Shown here piece after piece: positions 1-10,900 of a DNA stretch of 64,000 bases. The first letter of the stretch is position 1. Every line of letters starts with the position of its first letter. The stretch covers positions 144,309,167 through 144,373,166 of the forward strand of contig NC_061114.1 of assembly GCF_002878395.1 (NCBI RefSeq), written 5' to 3'. Origin of the DNA: Capsicum annuum. Lineage: Eukaryota; Streptophyta; Magnoliopsida; Solanales; Solanaceae. Under the pieces are notes generated by a model, which did not search any database, was not told the DNA's origin, and was given only the letters and a program-made list of their open reading frames with translations. The translations under genes and the position numbers were made by a program.

Positions 1-1234
1 CATCTACATGAACTCCATAGAGATAATGCCTCCAAATATTTAAAGCAAAAACTACCGCTGCTAACTCAAGATCATGAGTAGGAAAATTCTTCTCATATGG
101 CTTTAACTGTCTGGAGGTGTAGGCTATGACCTTACCATGCTGCATGAGGACACAACCTAAACCCACTCTGGATGCATCACAATAGACTACAAAACTGTCT
201 GAACCATTTGTAAATAGCTAGAACTGGAGCGAAGGTGAGTCGGGTCTTCAACTCTTGAAAGCTCTTCTTGCATGAATCTGACCACTGAAACTTAATCTTT
301 TTCTGAGTCAATCTAGACATGGGAGATGCAATAGAAGAAAACCCCTCTACAAACCATCTGTAATTGCCATCCAAACCCAAGAAACTCCTAATATCTGATG
401 GAGATACGGGTCTGGGCCAGTTTCTTACTGCCTTAATTTTCTGAGGATCTACTCTAATTCCATCACCAGAAACAATATGGCCAAGGAATGCTATTGATCT
501 TAGCCAAAATTTGCACTTGCTGAACTTAGGGAATAATTGGTGATCCCTGAGAGTCTGAAGAATAATCCTAAGATGGTTTGCATGATCACGCTCTGTGCGA
601 GAATAGAACAGAATATCATCTATGAAGACTACGACAAACATGTCCAAGTACTGCTTGAACACACGGTTCATCAAATCCATAAAAGATGCAGGGGCATTGG
701 TAAGGCCAAATGACATGACTAAAAATTTGAAGTGACCATACCGAGTACGAAAAACTGTCTTCAAAATGTCACATTCTCTAACTCTGAGTTGATGATAGCC
801 TGATTTGAGGTCTATCTTGGAGAAGTAACCGGAACCCTAAAGTTGGTTGTATAGATCATCAATCCTGGGAAGAGGATTTCTGTTCTTGATCGTGACCTTG
901 TTCAGTTGACGGTAATCAATACACATTCTTAGAGAACCGTCTTTCTGGCGCACGAATAACACTGGCGCACCTCAGGGGTAATTCTGGGTCTAATGGATCC
1001 CTTATCTAAGAGATCCTTTAGCTGATCTTTTACTTTCTTGAGTTCTGCTGGTGTCATTCTGTATGGCGGAATAGAAATAGGTTGAGTATCCAGAAGAAGG
1101 TCTATTCCGAAGTCTAATTCCCTTTCGGGAGGAATGCCTGGAAAATCTTTAGAAAAGACATCTGAGTATTTATTAACAATAGGGACTGTGTCGAGGATGG
1201 GATATTCAGAACTGGAATCTTTAACATGCACCAA
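1..1234 (-). pseudogene. gypsy A reverse transcriptase and start of RNase H (broken pol)
   Basis: Read from 1234 downward this is the RT of a gypsy pol polyprotein. The linker before RT carries GIPPERELDFGIDL and PPYRMTPAELKKVKDQLKD. After a frame break near 930 the palm domain resumes at 764-177 with [20 protein letters not shown] and the catalytic FIDDILFYS (the Asp pair is near 620-615). The thumb region has [18 protein letters not shown]. Past another frameshift, 180-1 reads as RNase H ([17 protein letters not shown]) and then leaves the window. The YxDD-equivalent box is intact, but the segments around 765-930 lie in other frames, so no full RT could be made. It would have copied the element RNA into cDNA. 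Confidence 0.9.
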
Positions 1235-1239
1235 ATGAT

Positions 1240-1700
1240 ACTCACACCCCTTAGAAATTATTTTCCTTGCCCGAAGGTAGGAAACAAGTTGACCCTAGAA
1301 CGCTGAAATGCTACCCTTCCACACTAGGATGGGCTTATTCGGGAACTGAAACTGAACTAACCTATTTCTACAGTCGACTATGGCATAGCAGGAATTAAAC
1401 CAATCCATGCCGAGAATGACATCAAAATCAGTCATCTCTAACTCCACTAAATTGGTGACATGGATTTCTGCGATATCATAACCGAGCAGTTCCTGTATAC
1501 CCGCCGGGCTATGATGGGTTTACCCATAGGGGTAGAGACTGAGAAGGGCTCTTCTAGGACTTCGGTACTGATTCCAAAATCGCTTGCTATGTATGGAGTA
1601 ACAAAAGACAAAGATGCAACTGGGTCTAGAAAAGCATAAACATGAACATGGAAAATCTGTAATGTACCAGTAACGACATCAGGAAAATTTTCCTGATCCT
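1240..1700 (-). pseudogene. gypsy A aspartic protease (degenerate)
   Basis: The region between gag and RT keeps recognisable retropepsin text in shifting frames. Near 1640-1600 the active-site segment reads FLDPVASLSFVTPYIA, where gypsy proteases usually have D-x-G-S/A; the Gly is replaced by Val. Further on, about 1440-1380, MTDFDVILGMDWF is the usual C-terminal ILGMDWL block, followed by CYAIVDCRNRLVQFQFP. A stop and at least one frameshift separate the two halves. The role would be processing of the Gag-Pol polyprotein. The altered active site and frameshift make it inactive. Confidence 0.75.
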
Positions 1701-1744
1701 GCCTGGACTGAATAGCATAGAGTCTATTTGGGCATTGCCCACTG

Positions 1745-2880
1745 GTAGCACTGGAAGTGGCACCCTACTGGTTCGGGCGACGGGACTGAGCCGTAGAATG
1801 ATTTTGCTGACCCTGAAGAATTGACTTCAGGCACTCCCTAATCCTGTGTCCTGGCTTGCCACAACCAAAATAGACATCACTACCGGCTCTGCAAATGCTC
1901 TTGTGGTTCTTACCACAAGTCTGACAAAGGGGATTCGTTCGGGCACTGCTAACACTGCCCTGAGATTTAGAGCCTGGCACTTTGTTTTTATTGTCTTCTC
2001 TGAACTTTAGCACTGGAGTGCTGGCAGAGGAAGGAGCTAGAACGGCTGACTTGGAGCAAAACTGTGAATGGTTTCCTCCATCTAACTTGGGGTGAGCAAA
2101 GTTGAAATTACCTGACCTTGCTCTCTTGTTCTGCCTCTCCCTAGTTTTAAACTTCTTCTCTTCTACTTGTTGGGCATGGGTCATGAGTCTAGCTAAGGTC
2201 ATATCATCGATTAACATCATAGACCTACACTCATTTACCATGCTATTGTTGACCCCTAACACGAACTTGCTCATCTTAGCTCTATTATCTACAATCACAT
2301 GAGGAGCATACCTAGCTAGCTGAGTAAATCTGAGAGAATACTCCCTAACTGTCATATTCCCATGCCTGAGGTTGATGAACTTAAGAAATTTGGCTTTCCT
2401 CAGCTCTTGGGGAAAGAACCTGCCTAAGAAGGCTGTGACAAATTCCTCCCACTCGATAGGGCCTGTATCATCTAACCTCTCAGACTTCTACTGTTTGTAC
2501 CAATCATGAGCAACATCCTATAACTGGTAGGCAGCTAACTCAGTACTCTCAGTAGAAGTAACACCCATGATGTCAATGACCTTCTGGACTTGGTCAATGA
2601 ACTCCTGAGGGTCCTCATCAGACTTAGACCAAAGGAAAGATGGAGGGTTCATCCGGGTAAAGTCCCGAACCTTAGCTACTTTGGGAGTAGCCACTTGATT
2701 GGCCGGAATGACTGGTGGCTATTCATTCTGTGCAGCCATGGACTGAACAAGTATGGTAAATACGGCTCTAAACTCCACATGAGAAATATGTTCGCCCAAA
2801 GGATCTTCGGGCTGGGGAGCTGGATGGTTTCTTCTCTTTGGGGCATGGTCTGGAATATAAGAGGAATGGATTAGACTGAG
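1745..2880 (-). pseudogene. gypsy A gag (retrotransposon gag domain plus CCHC knuckle)
   Basis: Capsid-type gag. From about 2700 downward the frame reads NPPSFLWSKSDEDPQEFIDQ and EEFVTAFLGRFFPQELR, the retrotransposon_gag core, with internal stops. From 2355 to 1765 an open stretch of 196 codons continues with MTVREYSLRFTQLARYAPHV, a basic KTRERQNKRARSG segment and the nucleocapsid CCHC-like block YFGCGKPGHRIREC, where the first Cys is Tyr. Gag would package the element RNA. The start codon is uncertain; a Met occurs near 2850 in another frame. Confidence 0.8.
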
Positions 2881-3050
2881 AGTTTAACTTGTGATTATAC
2901 TCACTATCATAACATGAATAATGAAGAAAGGGGACTGTTCCTAAAACATCTTATAGCCTCCCGCACATAAATGTGGCATGCAACGCACCCATGTAGAAGA
3001 CTCTACTAGATGCAGCTTTCAGACTTCCTAGTACTCTATTAAACCTTAGG

Positions 3051-3062
3051 CTTTGATACCAA
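3051..3062 (-). other. primer-binding site of gypsy A
   Basis: On the minus strand the bases just inside the LTR read TGGTATCAAAG, matching the 3' end of initiator tRNA-Met as used by many plant LTR elements. It sits four bases from the LTR end at 3066, which fixes both the orientation and the LTR boundary. Confidence 0.85.
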
Positions 3063-3065
3063 GTT

Positions 3066-5872
3066 TGTAACACCCCAATTTGCTGAACCGGAATGCTACA
3101 CGGTGCTCATGAACCCGAGGGACCACAAGCTAACCCAGTACTGATATCTGTACCTGTATACTGCAAATCATGATATAATAATATGGGATACATAGAACTG
3201 TAAGGCCATAAGGTTCAACTGAATACAATCATGTGGGTGAAAATACCCAAAACAATTCAATTTAAACCTAAATTTAAACATAAATCTGAAAGCCTCTAAA
3301 CTATCTAAATAAGAAGTTGAAGGAACATGTCTCTAACTAACTCTATAAAACTGAACTGAAGAATTAAATAAATGAATCAAATCATATTGTTCTCGAATTA
3401 ATGAGGACTCACTATATCTCTATGACTGGAATGCTACCGCTACTTCTGGGATACATATCATGTCTCGGAACCTATGGTGTAACATGAAAAGAAATCACCA
3501 TAGCCCAAATGTGTCAGTACAACTGGAGTACTGAGTATACAAGGAAGGTAGGCTAAACATAAAGGATTTCATGCATGAACAACACTGACTGACTAATATG
3601 AATGTGGGAGTGTAAACACATATATATAGAAACTAGGACCATGAATACGTGATAGCATGACCTATAAGCTAATACATGGTTTACTAACAACTGTCATGAC
3701 TGATACTGAAACTGATAACATGGACGACTGTATCTGATAGTCCTGTATATACTGAAATCTAAAGAACGCCCCGAGTTCTTTTACTGAGACTGATACTAAA
3801 ACTGTGGGAAGTAGTGTTTAACAGACATGCCCCATGTATACTGTTATGGCTAAGCTGGGGTCTAATCTCTGCCTCAATTTGAGGGGTGTCAATATCGTGC
3901 CACGGGTAAGGACAGCCTATGAGTGACCCTTATCTAGCGGGTACTCAAAGAGAACGGTGGGAACCTTAAACTAATAGGTTAAGCCACCTCATCAACCCTA
4001 ATCTGACGGGTTAATATGTCTTAACCTACACTGGCTACATAGTTTTGGAACACAAGGATGATTACTAAGAATCATACCCTGAACTGGCGGGTGAGTTCCC
4101 ATCCTTGGGTTCACTCAGTGCTAACCACTACTCCTATCTGGAGGGACTGGACATGAATAATTTGTTTTGCATGACTTAATCTTACTGAATTCCATTGACT
4201 GGCGGAATGTTACTGATATCTAACAACTGCCTAAGATCATGAGGTTTTCCTAAGTCACATGACTGACTGAAGTCTATGGAATCAATTCTTGAGTTCGGAT
4301 ATCGTGAAACATGACATAGATCTAGGCAGACAGCTATAGTTTTCGGGTATAAGTACCCCCAAGACTCGATGCAAGGAAACTAACACACATGACTGACTTA
4401 ATCATAAGAGTAGAGTCCATAATTTATAATATCATTAGGGATTTCATACTAAGCATGGTTATCAATAATGTATTGTATGGAAAGGATTTCATATGACATG
4501 GAAGTACTTGCACAATCTTAATATCATGTTCATTGCATAATTATATTGGCAACACATACCAACAACATGGAAGTTCATGTGGATTGCATGGTTATCATAC
4601 ATCTTGTTCATAAGTAGGATTTGCAAGTAAACATATCATAATCTCATAAGAATAGTTCTTGAGTATTCCAACAACATTTACAAGGAACATTATCCACATA
4701 GAAGTCATTGGAATGTAAGGGCATATCATGAACCCTTCACTTAGTCACAATTTAGCGATTTTGCATGGTTTCTAGTTTCTTAGGCATTTTATCAAACACC
4801 TTACCTGCACAACTTAAGCATAGGTTAAATCAAGTTATAAATCATGAACAACCAATATTTACATGTTTTCAACTCATATGATATCATGAATTCACAAAAG
4901 CATATAAAGATTTCATCTTGGGAATCACCCAATATCAATAACATGATCATCAACACCCAACAATATAGAAATCACAGTTTATATTGATAAAGAGGGTTTT
5001 TGAGCTTTATGGATGAAAGGGGTCCTTAAATCAACTCATGCATACTATTATATAGCAAAACAAACAAGCATCAACATGGGTATGATCATATCACCACAAT
5101 CAACCAATCTTTTGTATTTTAAAGATTGCTTATTGAACTCCACGAACAAAAGGAATTCGTCGATGAACACTACGCATACCTTAGAAGGAAGATTCTTGAT
5201 GAATGAAGAAAGAATTTCCTTGAAATCGGATCTTCAAGCTTAATTATGCAACCCTAGTTGTTTTTCTCTTTTAGTTCTCTTAGAAGATGAGCTTTGAGAT
5301 GAAAATAGGGTTGTAATATGTTTAGAAGCTATATATTTTGTAGGGTTAAGTTTAGGGACGTGTAAGGAGTATTTAAAGACTTAATTACCTTTAAAATAAC
5401 TCAAATGGAGTGTTTTTGGCACCTGGAATTGACTTAGGCGGCGCCCAAGTGATCGCCTATGCTTGGGTTGGGCGGCGCCTAACCAATCGCCTATGCTTAC
5501 TGTCTCTTACGAAAATGGGCATAATTTTTCGCTCGGGTATTGGATTAAGGCAAAATTGGTATTGTTGGAATGCTAATTCAATTTTTTACAATTTTCTAGG
5601 TCTAAATTAGCTAAAATACCACATTAACATTGAGTTATACTCATTCAAATATGACCCTTGCAAAATCAAACACTAAAACTTGATGGATTCAAAAAATCTT
5701 AGCTTGAATTACCTTAAATGACTCATATGAACATGCTTAATACATCATAAGCTATCCTATCACTAGGGTATTCATTGTAAGTCATGTACTCAAGTATGAA
5801 TCACAGGATAGGAAATTTCATACGTAGGAATACTGAGTCACTTCCTAGCTTAGAAACATGCATGGTATTACA
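3066..5872 (-). repeat. 5' LTR of gypsy A (about 2.8 kb)
   Basis: The LTR runs from TGTAACACCCC at 3066 (its 3' end in element sense) to GGTATTACA at 5872, so it has TG...CA ends. The inner boundary is set by the primer site. The outer boundary is set by comparison with the solo LTR at 59630-62284, whose equivalent end has GGTATTACC next to a target duplication. Inside, in element sense, the module at 5519-5575 (discussed under findings) precedes a GC-rich core at 5435-5500 built of GGCGGCGCC and ATCGCCTATGC repeats. Short ORFs here, such as 5013-5243 and 5410-5610, are chance or shadow reading frames. The partner LTR is off the left edge. Confidence 0.8.
5519..5575 (-). promoter_or_regulatory. 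conserved LTR module, copy 1 (gypsy A)
   Basis: The plus strand reads CATAATTTTTCGCTCGGGTA, then a spacer, then AAAATTGGTATTGTTGGAAT. The same module in the same element sense occurs in both LTRs of gypsy B and in the solo LTR at 59630-62284, although the surrounding LTR sequence is different. In each case a GC-rich core follows it. Function is unknown; a transcription control or RNA signal is only a guess. Confidence 0.6.
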
Positions 5873-6021
5873 GATATTATGGTGGATGTTTAGATATTTA
5901 GATTATGATGACTTTGATTATAAGTGTTGAATCGTAGAAAAATAGCTAAAAGGGTTAGCTTGGGAATACTTGTAGCCTTATGCAATGTGTTACGCCTCGG
6001 GGCCTATTTTTGGGGCGTTAC
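5873..6021. other. unassigned 150 bases ending GGGGCGTTACA
   Basis: This short stretch lies between the LTR and the palindrome cluster. It ends in CCTATTTTTGGGGCGTTACA, which looks like an inverted LTR terminus. It could be a remnant of another LTR or the true outer end of LTR A. I prefer a separate remnant, because the solo LTR family ends at the position equivalent to 5872. Confidence 0.35.
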
Positions 6022-6235
6022 AGTAATCTATTGCAAAATATATTATATATGTTTGAAAATTAACAACATATTGACAATCTGTTGCAACAGATGGATTTAT
6101 CTATTTGATTTCAACAGATAAGTCGTATGTTCCAAGAGAGTGATCATCTGTCATAAAAGATATCTATAATTATTTGATTATTATAATAGATGTGTCATCT
6201 ATTGCAATAGGTTAGTCATTTGTTTATTCAAATCA
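6022..6235. repeat. palindrome cluster 1 (ATCTGTTGCAACAGAT type)
   Basis: Contains a perfect 16-base palindrome ATCTGTTGCAACAGAT near 6075-6092, with degenerate copies such as ATCTATTGCAATAG and ATTTCAACAGATAAG. It lies immediately outside the left arm of the foldback structure; cluster 2 lies outside the right arm. Confidence 0.7.
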
Positions 6236-7270
6236 AGCCATAGATGGTCTCGGAAGAATAAGGTGCATGCAGATGGATGGATCCACTTTTATGTGTGGGA
6301 GTAAGTATTACTGATAAAGTTATCGGGACAACATATATAAAGTACAATGATTTTGTGAATATAGTTTTTACCTGATTATGAATTGATCATTCAGACAAGA
6401 TCCTGCATTTTACAGTTTAGTTTGATAGATTTGAATTGATAAGGCAAAAGGCCCATAAAGATGATGCTGATACCTTGTTATGAATTAATGACGGTTGTTG
6501 CTCATGTTTATGTGTGTTAAATTTTGAAAAGGGATCAATATTTGGTGTCATTATAGATATCCAATAGTGATTGGACTTAACTTTAAGTGTGCATTGAAAT
6601 CTGAGAAGGTGTTTGAAGCATTGCACTGCATCAAACAAGAACGGAATACAATAGAAATTTCCCTCCCCTAAATTTATATGGAAGGGTTGTTCGAGAAGTT
6701 GATTGTACACCAGAAAGAGTTTTAGGAGAATTATTGTGAGGGAAAAAGCGAGTTGATGAAAATATATATCATCGAGGAGCTAATTGAAAAGGAAAACATA
6801 GGGTAGCAAGGAACTTCTAGCTAATCTAGCCGATGTAGCTAAATTAGAACATGAAAAATTTAAATCATGTACAAAAATAAAAGTGTATTCAGTACTAAAA
6901 ATCTATCTGTTATATCTCTAAAATAAAATTAGTGTAGCTGGGCACTTTGCTGGGGAGCTATGACTAGGTAGCACGGTCGGGATGATCACCTACTAGAAAA
7001 TAGAAGAACATAAAGAAAGAAGCTTTGCTGGCACCGAGGGTTAAAATGATGTACCATACGTAAAGAAAACTTTGCCCAAGAACAACTGCATTTAAAATAA
7101 GTAATCTAAGCAATGGAAATAATTTTTGAATTTTAAATTGTATCCCATGCCTTCTTATTTGTGATTTCGATTAGGTCCACTACTCTTTACCTAATCAGAA
7201 CCACAAACAAGATTGAGTATCACTACTTCCTTAGCAATATGGATATAATTGATTGTGTTTTGTTGCCGTA

Positions 7271-7438
7271 TCATGCTTTCAACATATCTTGGAGAAGATC
7301 AAATGCTTTCTGTAGTATATGAATCCTGATAATTTTCAAGCTTGCCTCTAACTTGCTGATTCGGTATTCAATCTTGTCATTGGAGTCTTTGAGGTCAGCA
7401 TAGAGTTCTTGGTTTTTTGTGAGCTGCTCAATCAGGGA
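7271..7438 (-). pseudogene. coiled-coil C-terminal tail, left-arm copy
   Basis: An open stretch of 56 codons ending in TGA at 7271-7273. It reads SLIEQLTKNQELYADLKDSN, then DKIEYRISKLEASLKII and HILQKAFDLLQDMLKA. The heptad-like spacing of Leu/Ile suggests a coiled coil. The same peptide with about ten changes is coded on the plus strand in the right arm, so reading frame and stop position have been kept on both sides of the palindrome. I do not recognise the parent gene and no start codon is evident. It may be an exon captured by the repeat. Confidence 0.5.
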
Positions 7439-7537
7439 GAAATACTTTCTTCGAAGCCGTGGTATTGTAAAAGGCTTTCAGAATATCCTTTTGCAATGCC
7501 ACAACTTCAAAGAAAGTGATTCTCTCTTATTGACTAG

Positions 7538-7693
7538 CTCACAAAAGATGAAGAACTCTATAATGACCTCAAAGACGGCAATGACAAGATTGAATACCAA
7601 ATCAACAAGCTGGAGGCAAGCTTGAAAATTATCGAGATTCACATATTACAGCAAGCATTTAATCTTCTCCAAGATATATTGGAAGCATTTTAA
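7538..7693 (+). pseudogene. coiled-coil C-terminal tail, right-arm copy
   Basis: The mirror copy of the left-arm tail: LTKDEELYNDLKDGNDKIEY, then QINKLEASLKII, then HILQQAFNLLQDILEAF and TAA at 7691-7693. An in-frame TAG precedes it at 7535-7537 where the left copy has Gln, so the right arm is broken upstream. Conservation of the frame and of most hydrophobic positions suggests the sequence was coding before or shortly after the inverted duplication. The function is unknown. Confidence 0.5.
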
Positions 7694-8829
7694 GGCAAGA
7701 AAACAAAATCAATTATATCCATATTGCTAAGGAAGTGATGATACTCAATCTTATTTGTGGTTTCGATCGGGTTTATGCAGTGGACTTAATCGGGACCACA
7801 AACAAGAAGGCATGGGATGAAATTTAAAATTCAAAAATTGCTGCCTTCACTTAAATTGCTTATTTTAAATGCATCTGTTCTTGAGCCAAGTTTTCATTAC
7901 TTACGGTACATCATTTCAACCCTTGGCGCCCGCAAAGCTTCTTTTTTATGTTTTGCTATTTTCTATGTAGGTGATCATCCCGACCACACTACCTAGTCAT
8001 ATCTCCCCAGTAAAGTGACCAGTTGCACTAATTTTCTTTCAGAGATACAACAAATGGATTTTCATTACTGGATACACTTTTATATTTGCACTTTATTGAG
8101 ATTTCTCATAGTTTATTTTAGTTACATCAGCTAGACTCGCTAGAAGTTCCTTCCAACCCTATGTTTTTCTCTTTAATTAGTTCTTAAATGATATAGATAT
8201 CTATCAACTTTCCTTTTCCCTTGCAAGTATTATCCTACGGCTCCTTTTGGCATATAATCATCATCTGAACAACCCAACCATATAAATTTAGTTTAGGGCA
8301 ATAAATATATTTATTTCCATTCTTGGTTGATGTAGTGGGAGGCTTCAAAAGTCATCTCAGAGTCCAATACACCCTAAAAGATAGTCTAATCGCTATCGAA
8401 TCTTTTTACAATGCCACTAAAACTTAATCACGTCACAAAGCTTGACATATAGACATGGGCAACAACTATCATTAAATCTTAACAGGGTATCAGAAACATC
8501 TTCATGGTCCATCAGCCTTATTAGTTTGGACCTATAAAACTTAACCATAAAATTGTAGATATATTATTTGAATGAGCGATGCCTATTCGGTAAAAAATAG
8601 CACTCACAAAATCAGTGTACTCTTTGTGTGTCTACACGATAACATTATCAGTAATACATATCCCTCACATATGATTTGGTTCCATCTCCAAGAAACTTAT
8701 TCCTTTGAACCCATCTTTACTGTAGTCTCTAGTGTTGGTCGGGAAAAAGTTGATCAACATTCATTCCCTTATATCATCAAATAAGATAAAACAATTCTTG
8801 TTAAATAAGAGGAGAACAGAAAGAATATT

Positions 8830-8990
8830 ATCCATCTGTTGAAACATATTACCAATCTGTTGCAATAGGCTCCACATCTATTGCACCAGCTTCCTATTTG
8901 TTGAACAGATTGTAAATCTATTGTAATAGATGGATAATCTATTGCAACAAATTTGGAGTCTATTACAATAGATGTGTAAACTGTTGGAAT
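8830..8990. repeat. palindrome cluster 2
   Basis: A run of about nine imperfect units such as CATCTGTTGAAACA, AATCTGTTGCAATAG, CATCTATTGCACC and TAATCTATTGCAACA. It lies just outside the right arm of the foldback, mirroring cluster 1. Confidence 0.7.
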
Positions 8991-9059
8991 TCATCAAATC
9001 AGCCTTGGTAGTTGTTTTATTTGTTCCAACAAATCAATAATAGTATCAACAATAAATAG

Positions 9060-9370
9060 AAAATAAAGAAATAAGAGAAAGGAAAAGGCAACAGATGAAG
9101 AAGATGTGAAAGAATAAGAAGAAGAAAAAGAAAAAGAAAAAGATAAGAAGTCGACAATTGACAAAGAAGTAGAAAATGAGAAGAAAATAGAAGAAGAGAA
9201 AAATAAGAAGACAGTTGATGAAGAAGGAGAGGATGAATAGGAGGACAAAAATATTAATGTAGAGAAGAAATTAGAAGAAGAAGAAGAAGAAGAAGAAGAA
9301 GAAGAAAGAAAATAAGAATAAAGAAGTAGAAGAAGGGGAGGAAAAACATGAAGAAAATAAAGTGGATATG
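9060..9370 (+). repeat. purine-rich Lys/Glu tract with GAA microsatellite
   Basis: Almost pure A/G sequence on the plus strand. One frame reads EEEKEKEKDKKSTIDKEVEN and continues acidic/basic with a few stops. The stretch 9272-9305 is a (GAA)n run. It could be a decayed charged linker exon (similar K/E-rich text precedes the DUF1985 domain at 13600-13700) or a plain microsatellite expansion. The serine-rich ORF on the opposite strand is its shadow. Confidence 0.5.
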
Positions 9371-9774
9371 ATGGGCATAGTTAAGGAACTCAATGATTAA
9401 AACATGTAGTTCAGTGGTTTGGAACAAATAATTTTATTAATGCTTTTGTTGTTTTTAATGATTTTTTATGGATAATTGAATTACATATAGTTGGCATGTC
9501 AATGATGAAATTTACTGATGAAATTATGTTCAGTTATTCCATTGTCTTATTAGATTAAACAATTGTTTACATTGTGTTACCAGTTCAGCTATTATCCTAA
9601 TTTGTAGAGATTGATGACAAATATTATTGAAGCTGTTCTCTATAATTTTTACACTGAATGGACGATCGATTGAATAAATTACATATTTACAATGCCGACA
9701 AAAAGTTTACTGTTATGTGTTATATTGTGTCATCAATTCAGTAACTATCATAGTTTGTAGAGGTCCATCGATTG

Positions 9775-10900
9775 TGTCCAGTGTCAATCATAGACGTAAA
9801 TCTTTATTAGTAATATACCGTATTGGTTTATTGACCTTAGTAGCATATTAAGAAAAAAAAGGAATAATTAATTAATAAAATAATGAATAAACGAATTTTA
9901 TGCAATCAAATAATCTTAAACAAGTCATGTGATCATATGAGAGTCCATGTAAATTGTAAAAGATGATAAAAGAGTAAAAGATGATAAAAGATATGTGAGG
10001 ATGGGTCGTGGTGGTAAAACCAACATCCTTAGGGTAATGCTTACCCAAAGCACAAGTATGTTGTGGGAAATTCATTTATTATATGACAACTCATCATTTG
10101 TTCAACCATAAGTCATCAACTCACACATCTTTGATCACCAACTTCAATTTACGTGGACTCTCATACGAGAACATGACTTGTTTAGGCTCATTTAATTGCA
10201 TAAAATGCAATTATATATTATTTTATTAATTAAATAATCCTTTTCAAAATATGTGCTAGTCATGGTCTATAAATAAATATCCTTTTCTACTTATTTAATT
10301 GTGGAAGTAGTTCCCAATCTATTCTAGATTATATAAGGTCGAGTAAATTACTAAGCATAGTCTAGCATAAAATACGGACTACTTCATTAATAAATGCACT
10401 AGATGAGGATACATATTCATAGACCATGACTAGAACATATTTTGTAAATGATTATTTAATTAATAAAATAATATATAATTGAATTTTATGCAATTAAATG
10501 AGCCTAATCAAGTCATGTGATCATATAAGAGTCCATGTAAAATGAAATCACTGATCAAAGATGTATGAGTTTATGACCTGTGGTTGAACAACCAACATCC
10601 TTAGGGTAATGTTTACCAAAGCACAAGTACGTTGTGAGGAATTCATTTGTTTATCCACTACCCATCCGCACAAATCTTTGATCAACTTCTCTACTTTAGT
10701 TGGACTCTTATACGATCACATGACTTGTTCAAGCTCCTTTAATTGCATAAAATCCAATTATTTATTATTTTATTAATTAACTTTTCCTTTATTTCTCAAA
10801 TATGCTACTAAGATCAATAAACCAATGCGGTAAATTATTGACAAGGCTTTAAGTCTAGGATTTACAATAGACACAATATATGTCCCTTAAATCACTTTTC
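9775..10900. repeat. composite palindrome, four alternating copies of one block
   Basis: A block containing TTTTATGCAAT, CAAGTCATGTGATCATAT and GAGTCCATGTAAA occurs four times in alternating orientation, near 9890-9955 (+), 10140-10215 (-), 10480-10545 (+) and 10690-10760 (-). On a larger scale the whole region is palindromic about 10345: CTTAGTAGCATATT at 9836-9850 mirrors AATATGCTACTAAG near 10798, and GTCATGGTCTATAAATA near 10259 mirrors ATTCATAGACCATGAC near 10413. The phrase AACATCCTTAGGGTAATG is a direct repeat at about 10022 and 10592. It could be an old MITE cluster or long-TIR element. No protein is coded. Confidence 0.75.

Larger units (their letters stand above)
1..5872 (-). mobile_element. 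Ty3/gypsy element A, truncated by window edge
   Basis: A minus-strand LTR retrotransposon. Its 5' LTR (3066-5872) is followed by a primer-binding site, gag, protease and reverse transcriptase, then the window ends inside RNase H. Domain order gag-PR-RT is that of Ty3/gypsy. The gag and pol wording resembles gypsy elements B and C in this window, which show a chromodomain-like tail, so a Del/Tekay-type chromovirus is likely; A's own chromodomain and 3' LTR lie outside the window. Frameshifts and stops break every ORF, so this copy is not autonomous. A sequence of the same LTR family occurs as a solo LTR at 59630-62284 and as a truncated LTR at 30398-31616. Confidence 0.9.
6240..8730. repeat. 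foldback palindrome, about 1.2 kb arms and a 12-base loop
   Basis: The left arm (about 6240-7474) and right arm (about 7487-8730) are imperfect reverse complements along their whole length. At the centre AAAAGG (7469-7474) and CCTTTT (7487-7492) flank the loop CTTTCAGAATAT. Further matches by eye: ACCACAAACAAGATTGAGTA (left) against its complement near 7740-7800, GGTAGCACGGTCGGGATGATC against GATCATCCCGACCACACTACC near 7970, and TTAGTGTAGCTGG against CCAGTTGCACTAA near 8030. Divergence is substantial (small indels and many substitutions), so the duplication is old. Both arms carry the same short coiled-coil coding tail. It may be a foldback element, a long-TIR Mutator-like element or an inverted duplication. 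No target duplication was identified. Confidence 0.85.

Noticed and set aside
5410..5610. 66-codon ORF over the GC-rich core of LTR A
   Set aside because: It lies inside an LTR, has no domain, and is explained by the GGCGCC repeat.
5873..6021. Extending LTR A to 6021 because of the terminal GGGGCGTTACA
   Set aside because: The family's other copy, bounded by a target duplication, ends at the position equivalent to 5872, and the extra 150 bases have no match there. The possibility is kept at low confidence as a separate remnant.
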